Source: Candidatus Gastranaerophilales bacterium | GTDB lineage: Bacteria > Cyanobacteriota > Vampirovibrionia > Gastranaerophilales > Gastranaerophilaceae | Assembly (NCBI GenBank): GCA_016282705.1 | Contig: JAEELO010000049.1 | Coordinates: forward strand, 24,135-88,134 | Length of the DNA stretch: 64,000 nucleotides | Direction: 5' to 3' | In this document: piece by piece, positions 17,956-28,085 of the stretch | Layout: every line of letters starts with the position of its first letter | Numbering within the stretch: the first letter of the stretch is position 1 | Translations under genes and position numbers: made by a program | Notes under the pieces: model-generated | Told to the model about the DNA's origin: nothing | Seen by the model: only the letters and a program-made list of their open reading frames with translations | Database searches by the model: none

Positions 17956-18549
17956 ATGATTAAAGTTGCAATAACAGGAAATATCGCAAGCGGAAAATCA
18001 CAAGTAGAAAAAATATTATTATCTATGGGCTTTAAAGTCGCCGATACAGATAAGATAAATCATTTTATCCTTTTAACCGATTTATCCGCAATACAAGAAA
18101 TAAAAGAAACATTCATAACAGATGATATTCTTGACGAAGATGATTGTATTTCAAGAGCAAAATTGGGGAAAGTTGTGTTCTCTGACAATGCAAAAAAAGC
18201 CCAACTGGAAGCAATTTTACATAAACGCATAATAGCAAAAATTCAGGATTTTTTTAATCAAAATGAAAATCAAAAAGTAGTATTTGTATCAGTACCGTTA
18301 CTGTTTGAAATACACCAAGAAAAAATGTTCGATAAAATTATTTTTATATCTGCTGATGAAGATATTCGATTACAAAGACTGATGAAACGCAATAATTATT
18401 CCGAAAAGTATGCAAGAGCTCGTATGGCTTCTCAATTCCCTGAAGATGAAAAAATTAAAAAGTCAGATTTCGTTATATACAACAATTCCGATTTTATTAA
18501 CTTAAGAGTTCACGTTAGTGAAGTTGCAAAAATATTGCTTAATTTGTAA
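17956..18549 (+). CDS. coaE: Dephospho-CoA kinase
   Basis: 197 residues, normal length. It phosphorylates the 3'-hydroxyl of dephospho-CoA in the last step of coenzyme A synthesis. The P-loop GNIASGKS (8-15), DTDKI (about 33) and the LLFEIHQEKMFDKIIFI segment fit the family. A GAGGG ribosome site precedes the ATG. Its 3' end overlaps the convergent GH57 gene by 11 bases. Confidence 0.94.
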   Translation: MIKVAITGNIASGKSQVEKILLSMGFKVADTDKINHFILLTDLSAIQEIKETFITDDILDEDDCISRAKLGKVVFSDNAKKAQLEAILHKRIIAKIQDFFNQNENQKVVFVSVPLLFEIHQEKMFDKIIFISADEDIRLQRLMKRNNYSEKYARARMASQFPEDEKIKKSDFVIYNNSDFINLRVHVSEVAKILLNL

Positions 18550-21061
18550 TATCAATCCTGTTTGCTGTTAATTTTAATATGGATGATTTATAAAAATCAG
18601 TATTGATATTCAAATACTCACCTAAAACAAGTATTGAGAATAAGAAATCTCTGACTTCTTCCATATTTTCATTAGAATCTAATGCTGCATCTAAAAGTGC
18701 AGTGAAGTTTGTATAAATCTTGTTAAAATACAAGTTCTGAGCTTCCGCTATATCGACTTTTAACTGCAATTTTCCTGCATTCTCAAACAGTTTAATAGTT
18801 TTTTCAAGTCTGTGAATTTCAAAATTCTTTGCAAAATCATATATAGCCTTTTGTATTTCCTCAGAGAATATGTTTTCTGTCGGTTTTTTATTTATTTTTA
18901 CCTGAAAATCATTTGCTTCATTTATTATTTCAAGTGCCTGTTGAATTGTATTCTCATCACTTATATTTACTGATTTAGAAAAAACATCATTAAAATCGTG
19001 AGATAAAGTATATTGTGCAGCCAGTTTATATTCCTGCGGAACATTAATTCCGAGAGAAATTAACTGCAAAATAGAACTTTTACCGTCATTATAAACATCT
19101 CTGTATATATCCGAGAATTTTCTCATTTTGCCTTTTAATGCGGTAAGAAGAATATTGCTTCTATCCTCTATCAATAAATCTCTCAATGTATAATATTCGT
19201 TACCGAATACACTATCGAGCATTCTTATTATCTCGGTAGTCGGTTTATTTAAATATATATCAACTAATTTTTTTGACAATTCCGATATATTGTCGGATTC
19301 ATCAAATTTCTTTATGGCGCAATGAAAATCACCTTCGGGGAATTGCAGAGAAGCGAAGAAGAAATCTGATTTTTCAAGAGTTATTTGAGATTCTATTTCA
19401 ATTCGTCCTGCAGTAAAGGATGTTGCCCCCTTAGATGAATGCTTATAATAATGCTTTTTGATATTATAACAATATAAAGATGAATTATCTTCGTATTTGG
19501 TTTGAGAAGAAGATATTGCCCATAAAGCAGCTATTTGCTTCATTGAAACAACTGACGGTTTTACAAATTTATCATAAACATCTTCTCCGCTGCCAAATCC
19601 TGTTATATTACTCTTTGCTCTTGACAATATTGCTTTAAAGCCTGTTTCGATGTCTTTATCTGTATAAGAAGAAGCCAGCTGCATTGCTCTTGCTGCATAT
19701 TTCATTATCTGAGTTGTTTCAATACCGGATATTTCAGCAAAGAACCATCCGCAGCTTGTATACATCAATAATGCTTGACGCTGCATTTCCATTAATTTTA
19801 GAGCATTTACTATATCTTGCTGTTCAAGTTTGTACTTTTGGTGTGTTTCTATAAACTTATTTATAGAGGTTTTATCTCTGTCTAAAATAACGGAAATATA
19901 GTCATTACGAGCATCCCATATATTTTTAAAATACTTGGAAGCATTTGTTTCAAATATTTTTACGAGTTCATCTCTAACATAATCCAATGCTTCACGTAAA
20001 GGTTTTCTCCATTTTTGATTCCAGCCGTATTGTCCGCCTGTTGAACATCCGCAATCATCGCACCATCTGCCGACACCATGAGCACAACTCCAAGAAGAAA
20101 CATCTTTTATATCAGCTTCATAAACAGGCGGCACAAGTTCTAAATAATTACCATAGTTTGTAACAATAAAACCTTCGCTTTTGGTTCTGATTTTCAGAAT
20201 ATATGATAGAGCCATATCACCAAATTTAGTATGATGACCATAGCTTTCACCATCGGTTGCAATATTAACCAACTGATCATAATCTCTTTGGTCTGAAACA
20301 CCATCTTTTAACCTTGATATAAATTTGTTTCCGTCAGTTAAAAGTTCATCAAACGCAACTGACTTTGATATAGAACCGTCATAGAAAAATAAATCCAAAT
20401 ATTTTGTTTTATCCTTACTATGATAGAATCTGTATGCTCTTGCAGGATCAATATTACCCCAGCTTACATCCTGCCATTCATCGTCAGAACCAAGCTTTCT
20501 TACGCATTTAGCCTGATGTGGAGATAATATCGTAAATTTAATACCGCAATCAATAAGAGATTCCAGAGTTTCTCTGTCACAGGCTGTTTCGGCGAGCCAC
20601 ATTCCTTCGGGTTTCCTTCCGAAACGGTATTGAAAATCTTTAATTCCCCATATTATTTCAGTATACTTATCTCTTTCGTTTGCAAGAGGCATTATAATAT
20701 GGTTATAAACTTGCGCAATTGCATTACCATGTCCGTTATTCATTGATATACTGTCAATATCAGCCTGAATAATTCTTTGATATGAGCGCGGAGTATACTT
20801 TTCCATCCAAGAAAGAAGTGTAGGTCCAAAGTTAAAACTGATATAAGAATAGTTATTTACGATATCCAAAATTCTGTTTTCCTGCGTAACTATCTTTGAA
20901 ACAGAATTCGGAGTATAGCATTCGGCAGAAACTCTTTCATTCCAATCGTGAAAAGGATTTGCGCTGTCTTGTATTTCTATGGTTTCCAACCAAGGATTTT
21001 CTCTCGGCGGTTGGTAAAAATGACCGTGTACGGTTAAATATACTTTTTTATTATCCTTCAC
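18539..21061 (-). CDS. Glycoside hydrolase family 57 protein with DUF3536
   Basis: 840 residues. The N-terminal GH57 catalytic barrel begins VHGHFYQPPRENPWLE (about 10-25). MWLAETACDRETL (about 158) holds the probable nucleophile Glu and ATDGESYGHH (about 266) holds the second acidic region. The C-terminal half matches DUF3536. The family acts on alpha-glucans (amylase or glucanotransferase type), so glycogen turnover is likely. The start is a GTG at 21061 with AGGAG 6 bases upstream. It follows the secreted OB-fold gene by 21 bases and is probably in the same operon. Confidence 0.9.
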   Translation of the reverse strand: MKDNKKVYLTVHGHFYQPPRENPWLETIEIQDSANPFHDWNERVSAECYTPNSVSKIVTQENRILDIVNNYSYISFNFGPTLLSWMEKYTPRSYQRIIQADIDSISMNNGHGNAIAQVYNHIIMPLANERDKYTEIIWGIKDFQYRFGRKPEGMWLAETACDRETLESLIDCGIKFTILSPHQAKCVRKLGSDDEWQDVSWGNIDPARAYRFYHSKDKTKYLDLFFYDGSISKSVAFDELLTDGNKFISRLKDGVSDQRDYDQLVNIATDGESYGHHTKFGDMALSYILKIRTKSEGFIVTNYGNYLELVPPVYEADIKDVSSWSCAHGVGRWCDDCGCSTGGQYGWNQKWRKPLREALDYVRDELVKIFETNASKYFKNIWDARNDYISVILDRDKTSINKFIETHQKYKLEQQDIVNALKLMEMQRQALLMYTSCGWFFAEISGIETTQIMKYAARAMQLASSYTDKDIETGFKAILSRAKSNITGFGSGEDVYDKFVKPSVVSMKQIAALWAISSSQTKYEDNSSLYCYNIKKHYYKHSSKGATSFTAGRIEIESQITLEKSDFFFASLQFPEGDFHCAIKKFDESDNISELSKKLVDIYLNKPTTEIIRMLDSVFGNEYYTLRDLLIEDRSNILLTALKGKMRKFSDIYRDVYNDGKSSILQLISLGINVPQEYKLAAQYTLSHDFNDVFSKSVNISDENTIQQALEIINEANDFQVKINKKPTENIFSEEIQKAIYDFAKNFEIHRLEKTIKLFENAGKLQLKVDIAEAQNLYFNKIYTNFTALLDAALDSNENMEEVRDFLFSILVLGEYLNINTDFYKSSILKLTANRIDITN

Positions 21062-21082
21062 TACTATCTCCTGATAAAATTT

Positions 21083-21586
21083 TTATTTATTTTCGTTAGT
21101 TTTTGCTTTATGAGTAAGCATTGTAAATGTTTTTGCATCAACCCAAGGATCACCTAATGCTGCAGAAAATACTGTTCCTTCTATTTTTATTTTATCTCCT
21201 GCTTCTATATCAACATTCTTCTCTGCTAATGCTCTTGTTACAAAAATTTTCATCTCCGATAACGGTATTGTATGATTTGTAACATCCGGTCTTTTTATAA
21301 GAATACCGATATATTTTGTACCATCTTTAAATGCAGGCTTATAATCCAGTCCTAAGGAAGTAAATGCAACAAATTCCGCAGTAAAAGAAATATTTTTATT
21401 CAAATATTTGCTTGGCGCACTAACAACATCCAATGGAGAGACATTAGTATATGCGGAAGTTATAGGATTTGTAACCGTTTTTGCAGCCGGTACTGCCGGT
21501 TTTTTTACGGGAGTTGTAGTAGCGGCATCAATATTTAATCCTGCAAAAAAACAAAATATTGCAATTATCGTAATGATTTTTTTCAT
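21083..21586 (-). CDS. Secreted OB-fold-like hypothetical protein
   Basis: 167 residues with a Sec signal (MKKIITIIAIFCFFAGLNIDA), then a short Pro/Thr linker and a domain of about 110 residues. The domain contains KYLNKNISFTAEFVAF and EAGDKIKIEGTVFSA, a pattern of strands like the periplasmic nucleic-acid-binding-type OB fold. No catalytic motif is visible. AGAGG precedes the ATG. It probably shares a transcript with the GH57 gene, though no functional link is evident. Confidence 0.7.
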   Translation of the reverse strand: MKKIITIIAIFCFFAGLNIDAATTTPVKKPAVPAAKTVTNPITSAYTNVSPLDVVSAPSKYLNKNISFTAEFVAFTSLGLDYKPAFKDGTKYIGILIKRPDVTNHTIPLSEMKIFVTRALAEKNVDIEAGDKIKIEGTVFSAALGDPWVDAKTFTMLTHKAKTNENK

Positions 21587-21687
21587 TATAAAAACCTCTA
21601 TAATATACGTTCAGTAATTATTAACATAATTATATAATATTTTAGCACATGTTGTACAAAAAAAATTATATCCTTCTGTATAAATAA

Positions 21688-22899
21688 TTATTCCTTCTCC
21701 ATTTTTCGCCGTTTATGAATATTTTGCACGGATTTTATACCGAGTGTACCCACTGATATAGAACCTTTCCCGTATTTCTCTTCTATTTTATCCAATGTAT
21801 TTACCAGATTAGAATTCTTTTCCGAATTTTTATCAACAAATAACTCCATCTGACCGGTAGAAATATCTTTCAAACCCGAAACATAAATTCCTGAAGCACG
21901 ATAAATAATATCATTCGTAAACATTTCGGTAAACATTAATTTAACATATTTCATAAGTATAATTTCCGAATCCGATTCAGCTTCAAGTTTGCATTCCCGA
22001 ACAAATACTTTAAAATCCTTAGTTCTGAGCATAACATACAATAAAGAAGCCTTTTGCTGATTTTCTCGCAGTTTTTTACAAACATTATGCAAATGAAACT
22101 CCAATTCGGTCATTATATAATTTTTATCGGAAGAGAAATCAGGGAAAGCACGAGTTCTTTGGATAGATTTTGGTTTCTCCGCGACTCCTGTCAAGGGAAT
22201 AACACTTTCACCCATTAACTCATATTTAAGCTCCAGTCCTTTTTTACCGAATTTACATTTAAAAAATTCATCATCTTTTTGCAAAATTTGAACAGCATAA
22301 AAAATACCGCAGGCTTTTAAGCTTCTTGATATATTTCTGCCTATTCCCCAAATTTCTTCTACAGGTAAATCTTTGAGCTCAGAAGCTATCATTTCTTTTG
22401 AGATAAAATAAATCCCGCTTAATTTTTTAGCTTTATAAGCTGCCGTTTTAGCCAGAACCTTTGAGGTTGAAATCCCGACAGAAACAGAAATACCAAGATT
22501 TTTTTCTATGTCATTTTTTATTTTATCGGCAATTTCGACAAAAGATAAATTCAATAATTTATCAAGTCCCGTTATATCCATAAAAGCTTCATCTATAGAA
22601 TAAATATCTATTTTATCCGAATAATTTTTTAAGAAAGAAAACATGCGCTGTGACAAATTATGATAAAGAGCAAAATCAGCACTAAGATAAATTGCCTGAG
22701 GAAAATCCCTTTTTGCCATAAAATAAGGAATTCCCATTGTTATTCCAAGTTTTTTTGCCTCATTAGAACGAGCTATAACACATCCGTCATTATTACTCAA
22801 TACACAAACCGGTTTCCCTTTTAAAGAAGGGTTCATAAGCACTTCACAGCTTGCAAAAAAATTATTTCCGTCAACCAATGCTATTATTTTTTGTTTCAT
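21688..22899 (-). CDS. umuC: Y-family DNA polymerase UmuC-like (error-prone translesion polymerase)
   Basis: 403 residues. The first metal-binding Asp lies in IALVDGNNFFASCE (5-18), and the catalytic Asp-Glu pair in YSIDEAFMD (about 98-106). The helix-hairpin-helix/thumb region is near EEIWGIGRNI (about 180), and a little-finger domain and UmuC-type C-terminal extension follow. The length suits UmuC rather than short DinB. It bypasses DNA lesions during the SOS response. It lies 83 bases after the LexA-like gene, separated by a GC-rich hairpin. AAAGG precedes the ATG. Confidence 0.93.
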   Translation of the reverse strand: MKQKIIALVDGNNFFASCEVLMNPSLKGKPVCVLSNNDGCVIARSNEAKKLGITMGIPYFMAKRDFPQAIYLSADFALYHNLSQRMFSFLKNYSDKIDIYSIDEAFMDITGLDKLLNLSFVEIADKIKNDIEKNLGISVSVGISTSKVLAKTAAYKAKKLSGIYFISKEMIASELKDLPVEEIWGIGRNISRSLKACGIFYAVQILQKDDEFFKCKFGKKGLELKYELMGESVIPLTGVAEKPKSIQRTRAFPDFSSDKNYIMTELEFHLHNVCKKLRENQQKASLLYVMLRTKDFKVFVRECKLEAESDSEIILMKYVKLMFTEMFTNDIIYRASGIYVSGLKDISTGQMELFVDKNSEKNSNLVNTLDKIEEKYGKGSISVGTLGIKSVQNIHKRRKMEKE

Positions 22900-22920
22900 A
22901 ATTAACCTTTAAGAAAAATC

Positions 22921-22950
22921 TGCGGGGATTTGAAGGGAGGAGTCCCCGCA
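22921..22950 (-). promoter_or_regulatory. GC-rich hairpin with U-rich tail between lexA and umuC
   Basis: The arms TGCGGGGA (22921-22928) and TCCCCGCA (22943-22950) form a perfect 8-base-pair stem. On the minus strand it is followed by GATTTTTCTT, an imperfect T tract, 20 or so bases before the umuC start. It could act as a partial terminator, an attenuator or a processing signal. The minus-strand loop is C-rich (CTCCTCCCTTC). Confidence 0.65.
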
Positions 22951-22982
22951 TTTAGAAGAATAATTGTGTATATTTGAATAAT

Positions 22983-23558
22983 TTAAAATTTTCTTACAAT
23001 ACCCTGTGCAACACCAAATATAACAAGCTGTTCTTTCGGGTATAAATTAGGATAATTTGAATTTGCAGGTTCTAAATAAACCGTTCCTTTTCTGTTTCTA
23101 TACGTTTTTAGAGTATAACCGCCATCTATAAATGCAATTACAATATCGCCGTCTTTCGCCGTATTTGTTTTTTGAACTATAACCTTATCGCCCTCATAAA
23201 TACCCAAATCTATCATAGAGTCGCCGGATACAGTAAACAAAAAAGTTGAAGGACTGTTGATATCAAATGCATCATCTAAAGATACTCTTTTTTCAACATA
23301 ATCATCCGCAACGGAGGCAAACCCTGCTTTTACTACAGAAGAGAATAACACCGCACCGAATAAATCTTTATTTATATAAAAGCGATTATTTCTTTCAAAA
23401 ATAAGATTTTCTTCCTTTAGCTTATTAAAATACTGCCAGATTGAATTTTTATGTTTAAAACCAAAATCCTTAGCAATGATTTCAAAGCTGGGAAGGACTT
23501 CCTGCCCGTATAATTCTTTTAACTTTTCAAAGAATGTTTTTTGTTTTTCAGTAAGCAT
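22983..23558 (-). CDS. lexA: LexA-family SOS repressor (S24 autopeptidase)
   Basis: 191 residues. The N-terminal winged helix (1-65) is followed by an S24 domain with all self-cleavage features: Ala78-Gly79 in VKAGFAS, catalytic Ser114 in SGDSMID and Lys151 in YTLKTYR. Ser-Lys spacing is 37, as in E. coli LexA. It represses SOS genes and is cut when RecA filaments form. It sits upstream of umuC, so UmuD-like function is an alternative, but the complete DNA-binding domain and the operator at its own promoter favour LexA. The ATG coincides with the predicted transcription start. Confidence 0.9.
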   Translation of the reverse strand: MLTEKQKTFFEKLKELYGQEVLPSFEIIAKDFGFKHKNSIWQYFNKLKEENLIFERNNRFYINKDLFGAVLFSSVVKAGFASVADDYVEKRVSLDDAFDINSPSTFLFTVSGDSMIDLGIYEGDKVIVQKTNTAKDGDIVIAFIDGGYTLKTYRNRKGTVYLEPANSNYPNLYPKEQLVIFGVAQGIVRKF

Positions 23559-23564
23559 ATTTAT

Positions 23565-23593
23565 ATTATAGACATTTGTCTATAATATGTCAA
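23565..23593 (-). promoter_or_regulatory. Consensus sigma70 promoter of lexA-umuC
   Basis: On the minus strand, perfect TTGACA (23593-23588), exactly 17 bases, perfect TATAAT (23570-23565). The expected start is at about 23558-23559, the A of the lexA ATG. Confidence 0.92.
23566..23585. promoter_or_regulatory. LexA operator (SOS box)
   Basis: Perfect 9-base inverted repeat TTATAGACA, TT, TGTCTATAA, covering the spacer and the -10 box of the lexA promoter. Binding here would block polymerase, the classic autoregulated SOS layout. The half-site TAGACA differs from the E. coli CTGT and B. subtilis CGAAC types. Confidence 0.88.
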
Positions 23594-23659
23594 GCAAATT
23601 ATTTTTATTTTGAGTTTTTACAAAAATACCATATAATCTAATAAAAAAGTGTGTAAAAT

Positions 23660-24130
23660 ATGAAAATTTCACCTATTGCAAACTGCAGTCAAAACTTTAA
23701 GAGTATATATCTTTCAAGACAAAATATGCCTTCTTTAGTAGACGATGATGTAAAACACTTAGTCAAAACTCTTTATTGCACAACAGATATAACAGAAATA
23801 TGTAATAATAGAGGTATTGATATTTATATATATCCGGATAAAAAATGTTCCAATCGCCGCGCAAAGGTTGTATTTGCAGATAAAGAACTGAATGTATTTA
23901 AACTTAATAAAAATAAATTTTCAACAGAAACAAAATATAGAGGATTTGGAAATCAAAAAGACAAGGAAATGTCTGTTAATATGGGTGGCGGACTTGAAGA
24001 AATTATAGATTATGCATCAAATTTAATATTTGGGAAAATAAGAGAAAAAACCTTACATTGCAATGAATCAAATGAAATAAGAAAAATTTTTGAAGATAAA
24101 AATTCAAACGATATATTAACATTCAAATAA
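23660..24130 (+). CDS. Hypothetical small protein with SPI...NFK N-terminal pattern
   Basis: 156 residues, basic, no signal peptide. It begins MKISPIANCSQNFKSIYLSRQ, a pattern I associate with small uncharacterised proteins of gut Melainabacteria (residues of the type S/I then NFK or SFK within the first 20). The rest is mixed alpha/beta with Lys/Asn richness (GIDIYIYPDKKC, MGGGLEEIIDYASNL). It is monocistronic, with a terminator after it. The ribosome site is weak (GTGTG before the ATG). Function unknown. Confidence 0.7.
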   Translation: MKISPIANCSQNFKSIYLSRQNMPSLVDDDVKHLVKTLYCTTDITEICNNRGIDIYIYPDKKCSNRRAKVVFADKELNVFKLNKNKFSTETKYRGFGNQKDKEMSVNMGGGLEEIIDYASNLIFGKIREKTLHCNESNEIRKIFEDKNSNDILTFK

Positions 24131-24157
24131 AAAAGAGAGCCGATTGGCTCTCTTTTT
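24129..24157. terminator. Bidirectional terminator between 23660 gene and ilvC
   Basis: Stem AAAAAGAGAGCC/GGCTCTCTTTTT with a 4-base loop and T/A tracts on both sides, serving the two convergent genes. Confidence 0.9.
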
Positions 24158-24174
24158 AATATAAATAAGAAAAA

Positions 24175-25194
<1,020 letters not shown>

Positions 25195-25217
25195 TTAACT
25201 CGTAACGGCTTATCTCA

Positions 25218-25246
25218 AGTGTAAAACTTAATAAAAGAGTAGTCAA
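25218..25246 (-). promoter_or_regulatory. Candidate sigma70 promoter of ilvC
   Basis: On the minus strand, TTGACT (25246-25241), 17 bases, TACACT (25223-25218); the leader is about 38 bases. Confidence 0.6.
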
Positions 25247-25290
25247 CTTTTGCAAAAAATTAATAAAAGGTTATCTAAAAACGAAAATAT

Positions 25291-25319
25291 TTGCACTTAA
25301 AATTTTCTTAAGCTAAAAT
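25291..25319 (+). promoter_or_regulatory. Candidate sigma70 promoter of ilvB-ilvN
   Basis: TTGCAC (25291-25296), 17 bases, TAAAAT (25314-25319). The leader of about 65 bases has no obvious attenuator or leader peptide rich in Ile, Leu or Val codons. Confidence 0.6.
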
Positions 25320-25393
25320 TTATTATAATTATTGGCTATAAAGTTAATTTTTTATTTAAAATCGTATTAGAGTTTTACAAAACGGAGAAAAAC

Positions 25394-27139
25394 ATGGTTT
25401 CCGAGCAAATAAATAAAACAGAAAAAATGACAGGCGCCAGAATATTTATCGAATGTCTTATAAAAGAAGGTGTAGATAAAATATTCGGATATCCCGGCGG
25501 AGTTATTCTTCATATTTATGATGAATTATATAAATGCAAAGAGATAAAACACTATCTTGTAAGACATGAACAAGCTGCGGTTCATGCAGCAGAAGGTTAT
25601 GCCAGAGTAACAGGAAAACCGGGTGTTGTTCTTGTAACATCAGGCCCCGGAGCTTGTAATGCCGTAACGGGTATTACTAATGCATATTATGACAGTTACC
25701 CGTTAGTAGTTTTCACAGGGCAAGTTGATTCAAAATTAATAGGCAACGATGCTTTTCAGGAAGCAGATATTGTCGGCATCACACGTACTTGCTGTAAGCA
25801 CAATTATCTGGTTAAAAATATAAGCGAATTACCCAGAATAATAAAAGAATCGTTTCATATTGCTCAAACAGGACGTCCGGGTCCGGTTGTAGTTTCTTTA
25901 CCAAAGGATATTCTGACAGCAAAAATGGATTATGAATACCCTGAGAAACTCAATTTACCGGGATATAATCCGACTTATGAAGGTCATCCGATACAGTGCA
26001 GACGTGCTTTAAAGCTTTTGTGTGAAGCACAAAGACCTGTAATTATTTCAGGCGGCGGCATAATTCATTCAGAAGCCTGGCAGGAAATAAGAGAAATAGC
26101 AAAAAAATTGAATATTCCTGTTGCAACAACTTTAATGGGAATAGGTACATTTCCTCAAGATGATGAATTATCTTTAGGAATGTTGGGTATGCATGGTAAT
26201 TACTGGGCGAATTTAGCAGTAAGTAACTGTGATGTTTTATTTGCAGTAGGAACAAGATTTAATGACAGAATTACAGGATGTTTAAAACGTTTTTGCAAGG
26301 ATGCGCAAGTTATTCACGTTGATATCGACCCTTGTTCAATAAGTAAGAACGTACACGTGGATATTCCTGTTGTAGGTGATGCAAAGAACGTATTAAATGT
26401 TATGCTTCATGAATATGCTTCAGGTAAATATTCATATGATGAACAAATGAGAAAACTATGGATTAAGCAAATAGGCTCTTGGAAAGATAACAGACCTGTT
26501 TTTGCTATTCCTGATGCAAAATTACATCCTCAAACCGTAATAAGCAAAATATATGAGAAAACAAAAGATAAAGATGCTATTATAGCAACCGAAGTCGGGC
26601 AGCATCAAATGTGGACAGCTCAATTATACAAATTCAATAAACCTCGCCAATTAATTACATCCGGCGGACTGGGAACAATGGGCTTTGGATTCCCTGCTGC
26701 AATCGGTGCTCAAATTGCAGCACCCGATAAACTTGTAATTGACATTGCAGGCGACGGAAGCATACAAATGAATATTCAAGAACTTATGACTTGCGTTGAC
26801 TATAAAATTCCCGTTAAAATTGCCGTAATAAATAACGGATACTTGGGTATGGTAAGACAATGGCAAGAAAAATTGTTTGATAAACATTATTCTCAAACAC
26901 CTATTACTTCTCCCGACTATGTTAAACTTGCAGATGCATACGGGATATTAGGAATACGTGTTACGGAAGAATCGCAAATAGATGAAGCATTAGATAAAGC
27001 CATTTCATATGACGGACCTGTTATAATTGACTTCATCGTAGAGCCTTATGAAATGGTTTATCCGTGGGTTCTTGCAGGTCAACCGTTAAATGAAGTTATT
27101 TTATCAAATAACTCAACAGACGAAGGGAAGGGTGAATAA
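25394..27139 (+). CDS. ilvB: Acetolactate synthase large (catalytic) subunit
   Basis: 581 residues. It condenses two pyruvates, or pyruvate with 2-oxobutyrate, using thiamine diphosphate. The catalytic Glu lies in VRHEQAAVHAAEGYAR (about 55-70). The TPP motif is GDGSIQMNIQELMTCVDYKI (about 453-472), with the INN that closes the GDG...NN motif about ten residues further on. A CGGAG ribosome site precedes the ATG. The stop codon overlaps the start of ilvN (TAATG), so subunits are translationally coupled. Confidence 0.97.
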   Translation: MVSEQINKTEKMTGARIFIECLIKEGVDKIFGYPGGVILHIYDELYKCKEIKHYLVRHEQAAVHAAEGYARVTGKPGVVLVTSGPGACNAVTGITNAYYDSYPLVVFTGQVDSKLIGNDAFQEADIVGITRTCCKHNYLVKNISELPRIIKESFHIAQTGRPGPVVVSLPKDILTAKMDYEYPEKLNLPGYNPTYEGHPIQCRRALKLLCEAQRPVIISGGGIIHSEAWQEIREIAKKLNIPVATTLMGIGTFPQDDELSLGMLGMHGNYWANLAVSNCDVLFAVGTRFNDRITGCLKRFCKDAQVIHVDIDPCSISKNVHVDIPVVGDAKNVLNVMLHEYASGKYSYDEQMRKLWIKQIGSWKDNRPVFAIPDAKLHPQTVISKIYEKTKDKDAIIATEVGQHQMWTAQLYKFNKPRQLITSGGLGTMGFGFPAAIGAQIAAPDKLVIDIAGDGSIQMNIQELMTCVDYKIPVKIAVINNGYLGMVRQWQEKLFDKHYSQTPITSPDYVKLADAYGILGIRVTEESQIDEALDKAISYDGPVIIDFIVEPYEMVYPWVLAGQPLNEVILSNNSTDEGKGE

Positions 27140-27642
27140 TGAAACATACAATTTCTGTTTTAGTAAAAAATGAACCCGGTATTCTTTCAAGCGTTTGCGA
27201 TTTATTCTCTACAAGAGGATTTAATATTGAAAGTTTAACTGTTGCAACGACAATAGATACTTCTTTCTCAAGAATTACAATAGTAACAAACGGAGATGAC
27301 GTAGTAATCGAACAAATTTGTAAACAGTTGAACAGACTTATCAATACAATTAAAGTTGTAGAATTACCAAAATCTGCCGAAAAATGTATAGACAGAGAAC
27401 TCATCCTGTGTAAAGTCACAGCAAAAGACGATGCGAGAAATGAGATATTGAGAATTGCAGAAATATTTGGAGCTAAAATTATTGATGTTTCAACAGAAAC
27501 ATACACACTGGAATTCAGTGGAGATACAAGGCAGGTAACAACAATACTGGCACTATTAAAACCATTGGGAGTAAAAGAACTTGTACGTTCCGGTATGGTT
27601 GCTATTACAAGAGAAAATCAATTTATAAACTTGAATAAATAG
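27139..27642 (+). CDS. ilvN: Acetolactate synthase small (regulatory) subunit
   Basis: 167 residues. The N-terminal ACT domain (HTISVLVKNEPGILSSVCDL, SRGFNIESL type) binds valine for feedback control. The C-terminal domain includes LILCKVTAKDDARNEILRIA. The name ilvH would fit equally. It overlaps ilvB by one base. Confidence 0.95.
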   Translation: MKHTISVLVKNEPGILSSVCDLFSTRGFNIESLTVATTIDTSFSRITIVTNGDDVVIEQICKQLNRLINTIKVVELPKSAEKCIDRELILCKVTAKDDARNEILRIAEIFGAKIIDVSTETYTLEFSGDTRQVTTILALLKPLGVKELVRSGMVAITRENQFINLNK

Positions 27643-27660
27643 AGAGGAAAGGGACATAAA

Positions 27661-28068
27661 ATGAAAAAATTAATTTCATTATCTTTATTGGTATTTGCAT
27701 TTTTCTGCAGCGGTCTTATCAATACACAAGTAAATAATATAACTGCAAATACAGCTGAAGCATATACAGTAAGACAAGTTCAAGCAATGCATATTCTTGT
27801 TCCGACAGAACAGGAAGCTATTGAAATAAGAAAAGAAATACTGGCAGGACAAAACCAGCAGGAAATATTTAATAATTTTATGAATGCGGCAAAGAAATAT
27901 TCAAAATGTCCGTCAGGTTCATCGGGCGGTATTTTAGGCTGGTTCGGCAGAGGTGATATGGTTCCGGAATTCGAAAAAGCAGCTTTTGAACTTCCGAACG
28001 GTCAAGTTTCAGAACCGGTTAAAACTCAGTACGGCTGGCATTTGATTTATATTATTTCTAAAAAATAA
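27661..28068 (+). CDS. Secreted PpiC-type (parvulin) peptidyl-prolyl isomerase
   Basis: 135 residues: an N-terminal signal or anchor (about 1-25, LISLSLLVFAFFCSGL) and one parvulin domain (about 42-135) with the motifs AMHILVPTEQEA, SSGGILGWFGRGDMVPEFEKA and TQYGWHLIYI. It lacks the SurA/PrsA chaperone arms, so it is a minimal exported isomerase. It follows ilvN by 18 bases with a strong site (GAGAGGAAAGGG), so it may share that transcript although its job is envelope protein folding. Confidence 0.9.
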   Translation: MKKLISLSLLVFAFFCSGLINTQVNNITANTAEAYTVRQVQAMHILVPTEQEAIEIRKEILAGQNQQEIFNNFMNAAKKYSKCPSGSSGGILGWFGRGDMVPEFEKAAFELPNGQVSEPVKTQYGWHLIYIISKK

Positions 28069-28085
28069 TTAAAACCATATAAATA

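Noticed and set aside
25320..25393. Leader-peptide attenuator of ilvB
   Set aside because: No short frame rich in Ile, Val or Leu codons and no terminator hairpin in the leader.
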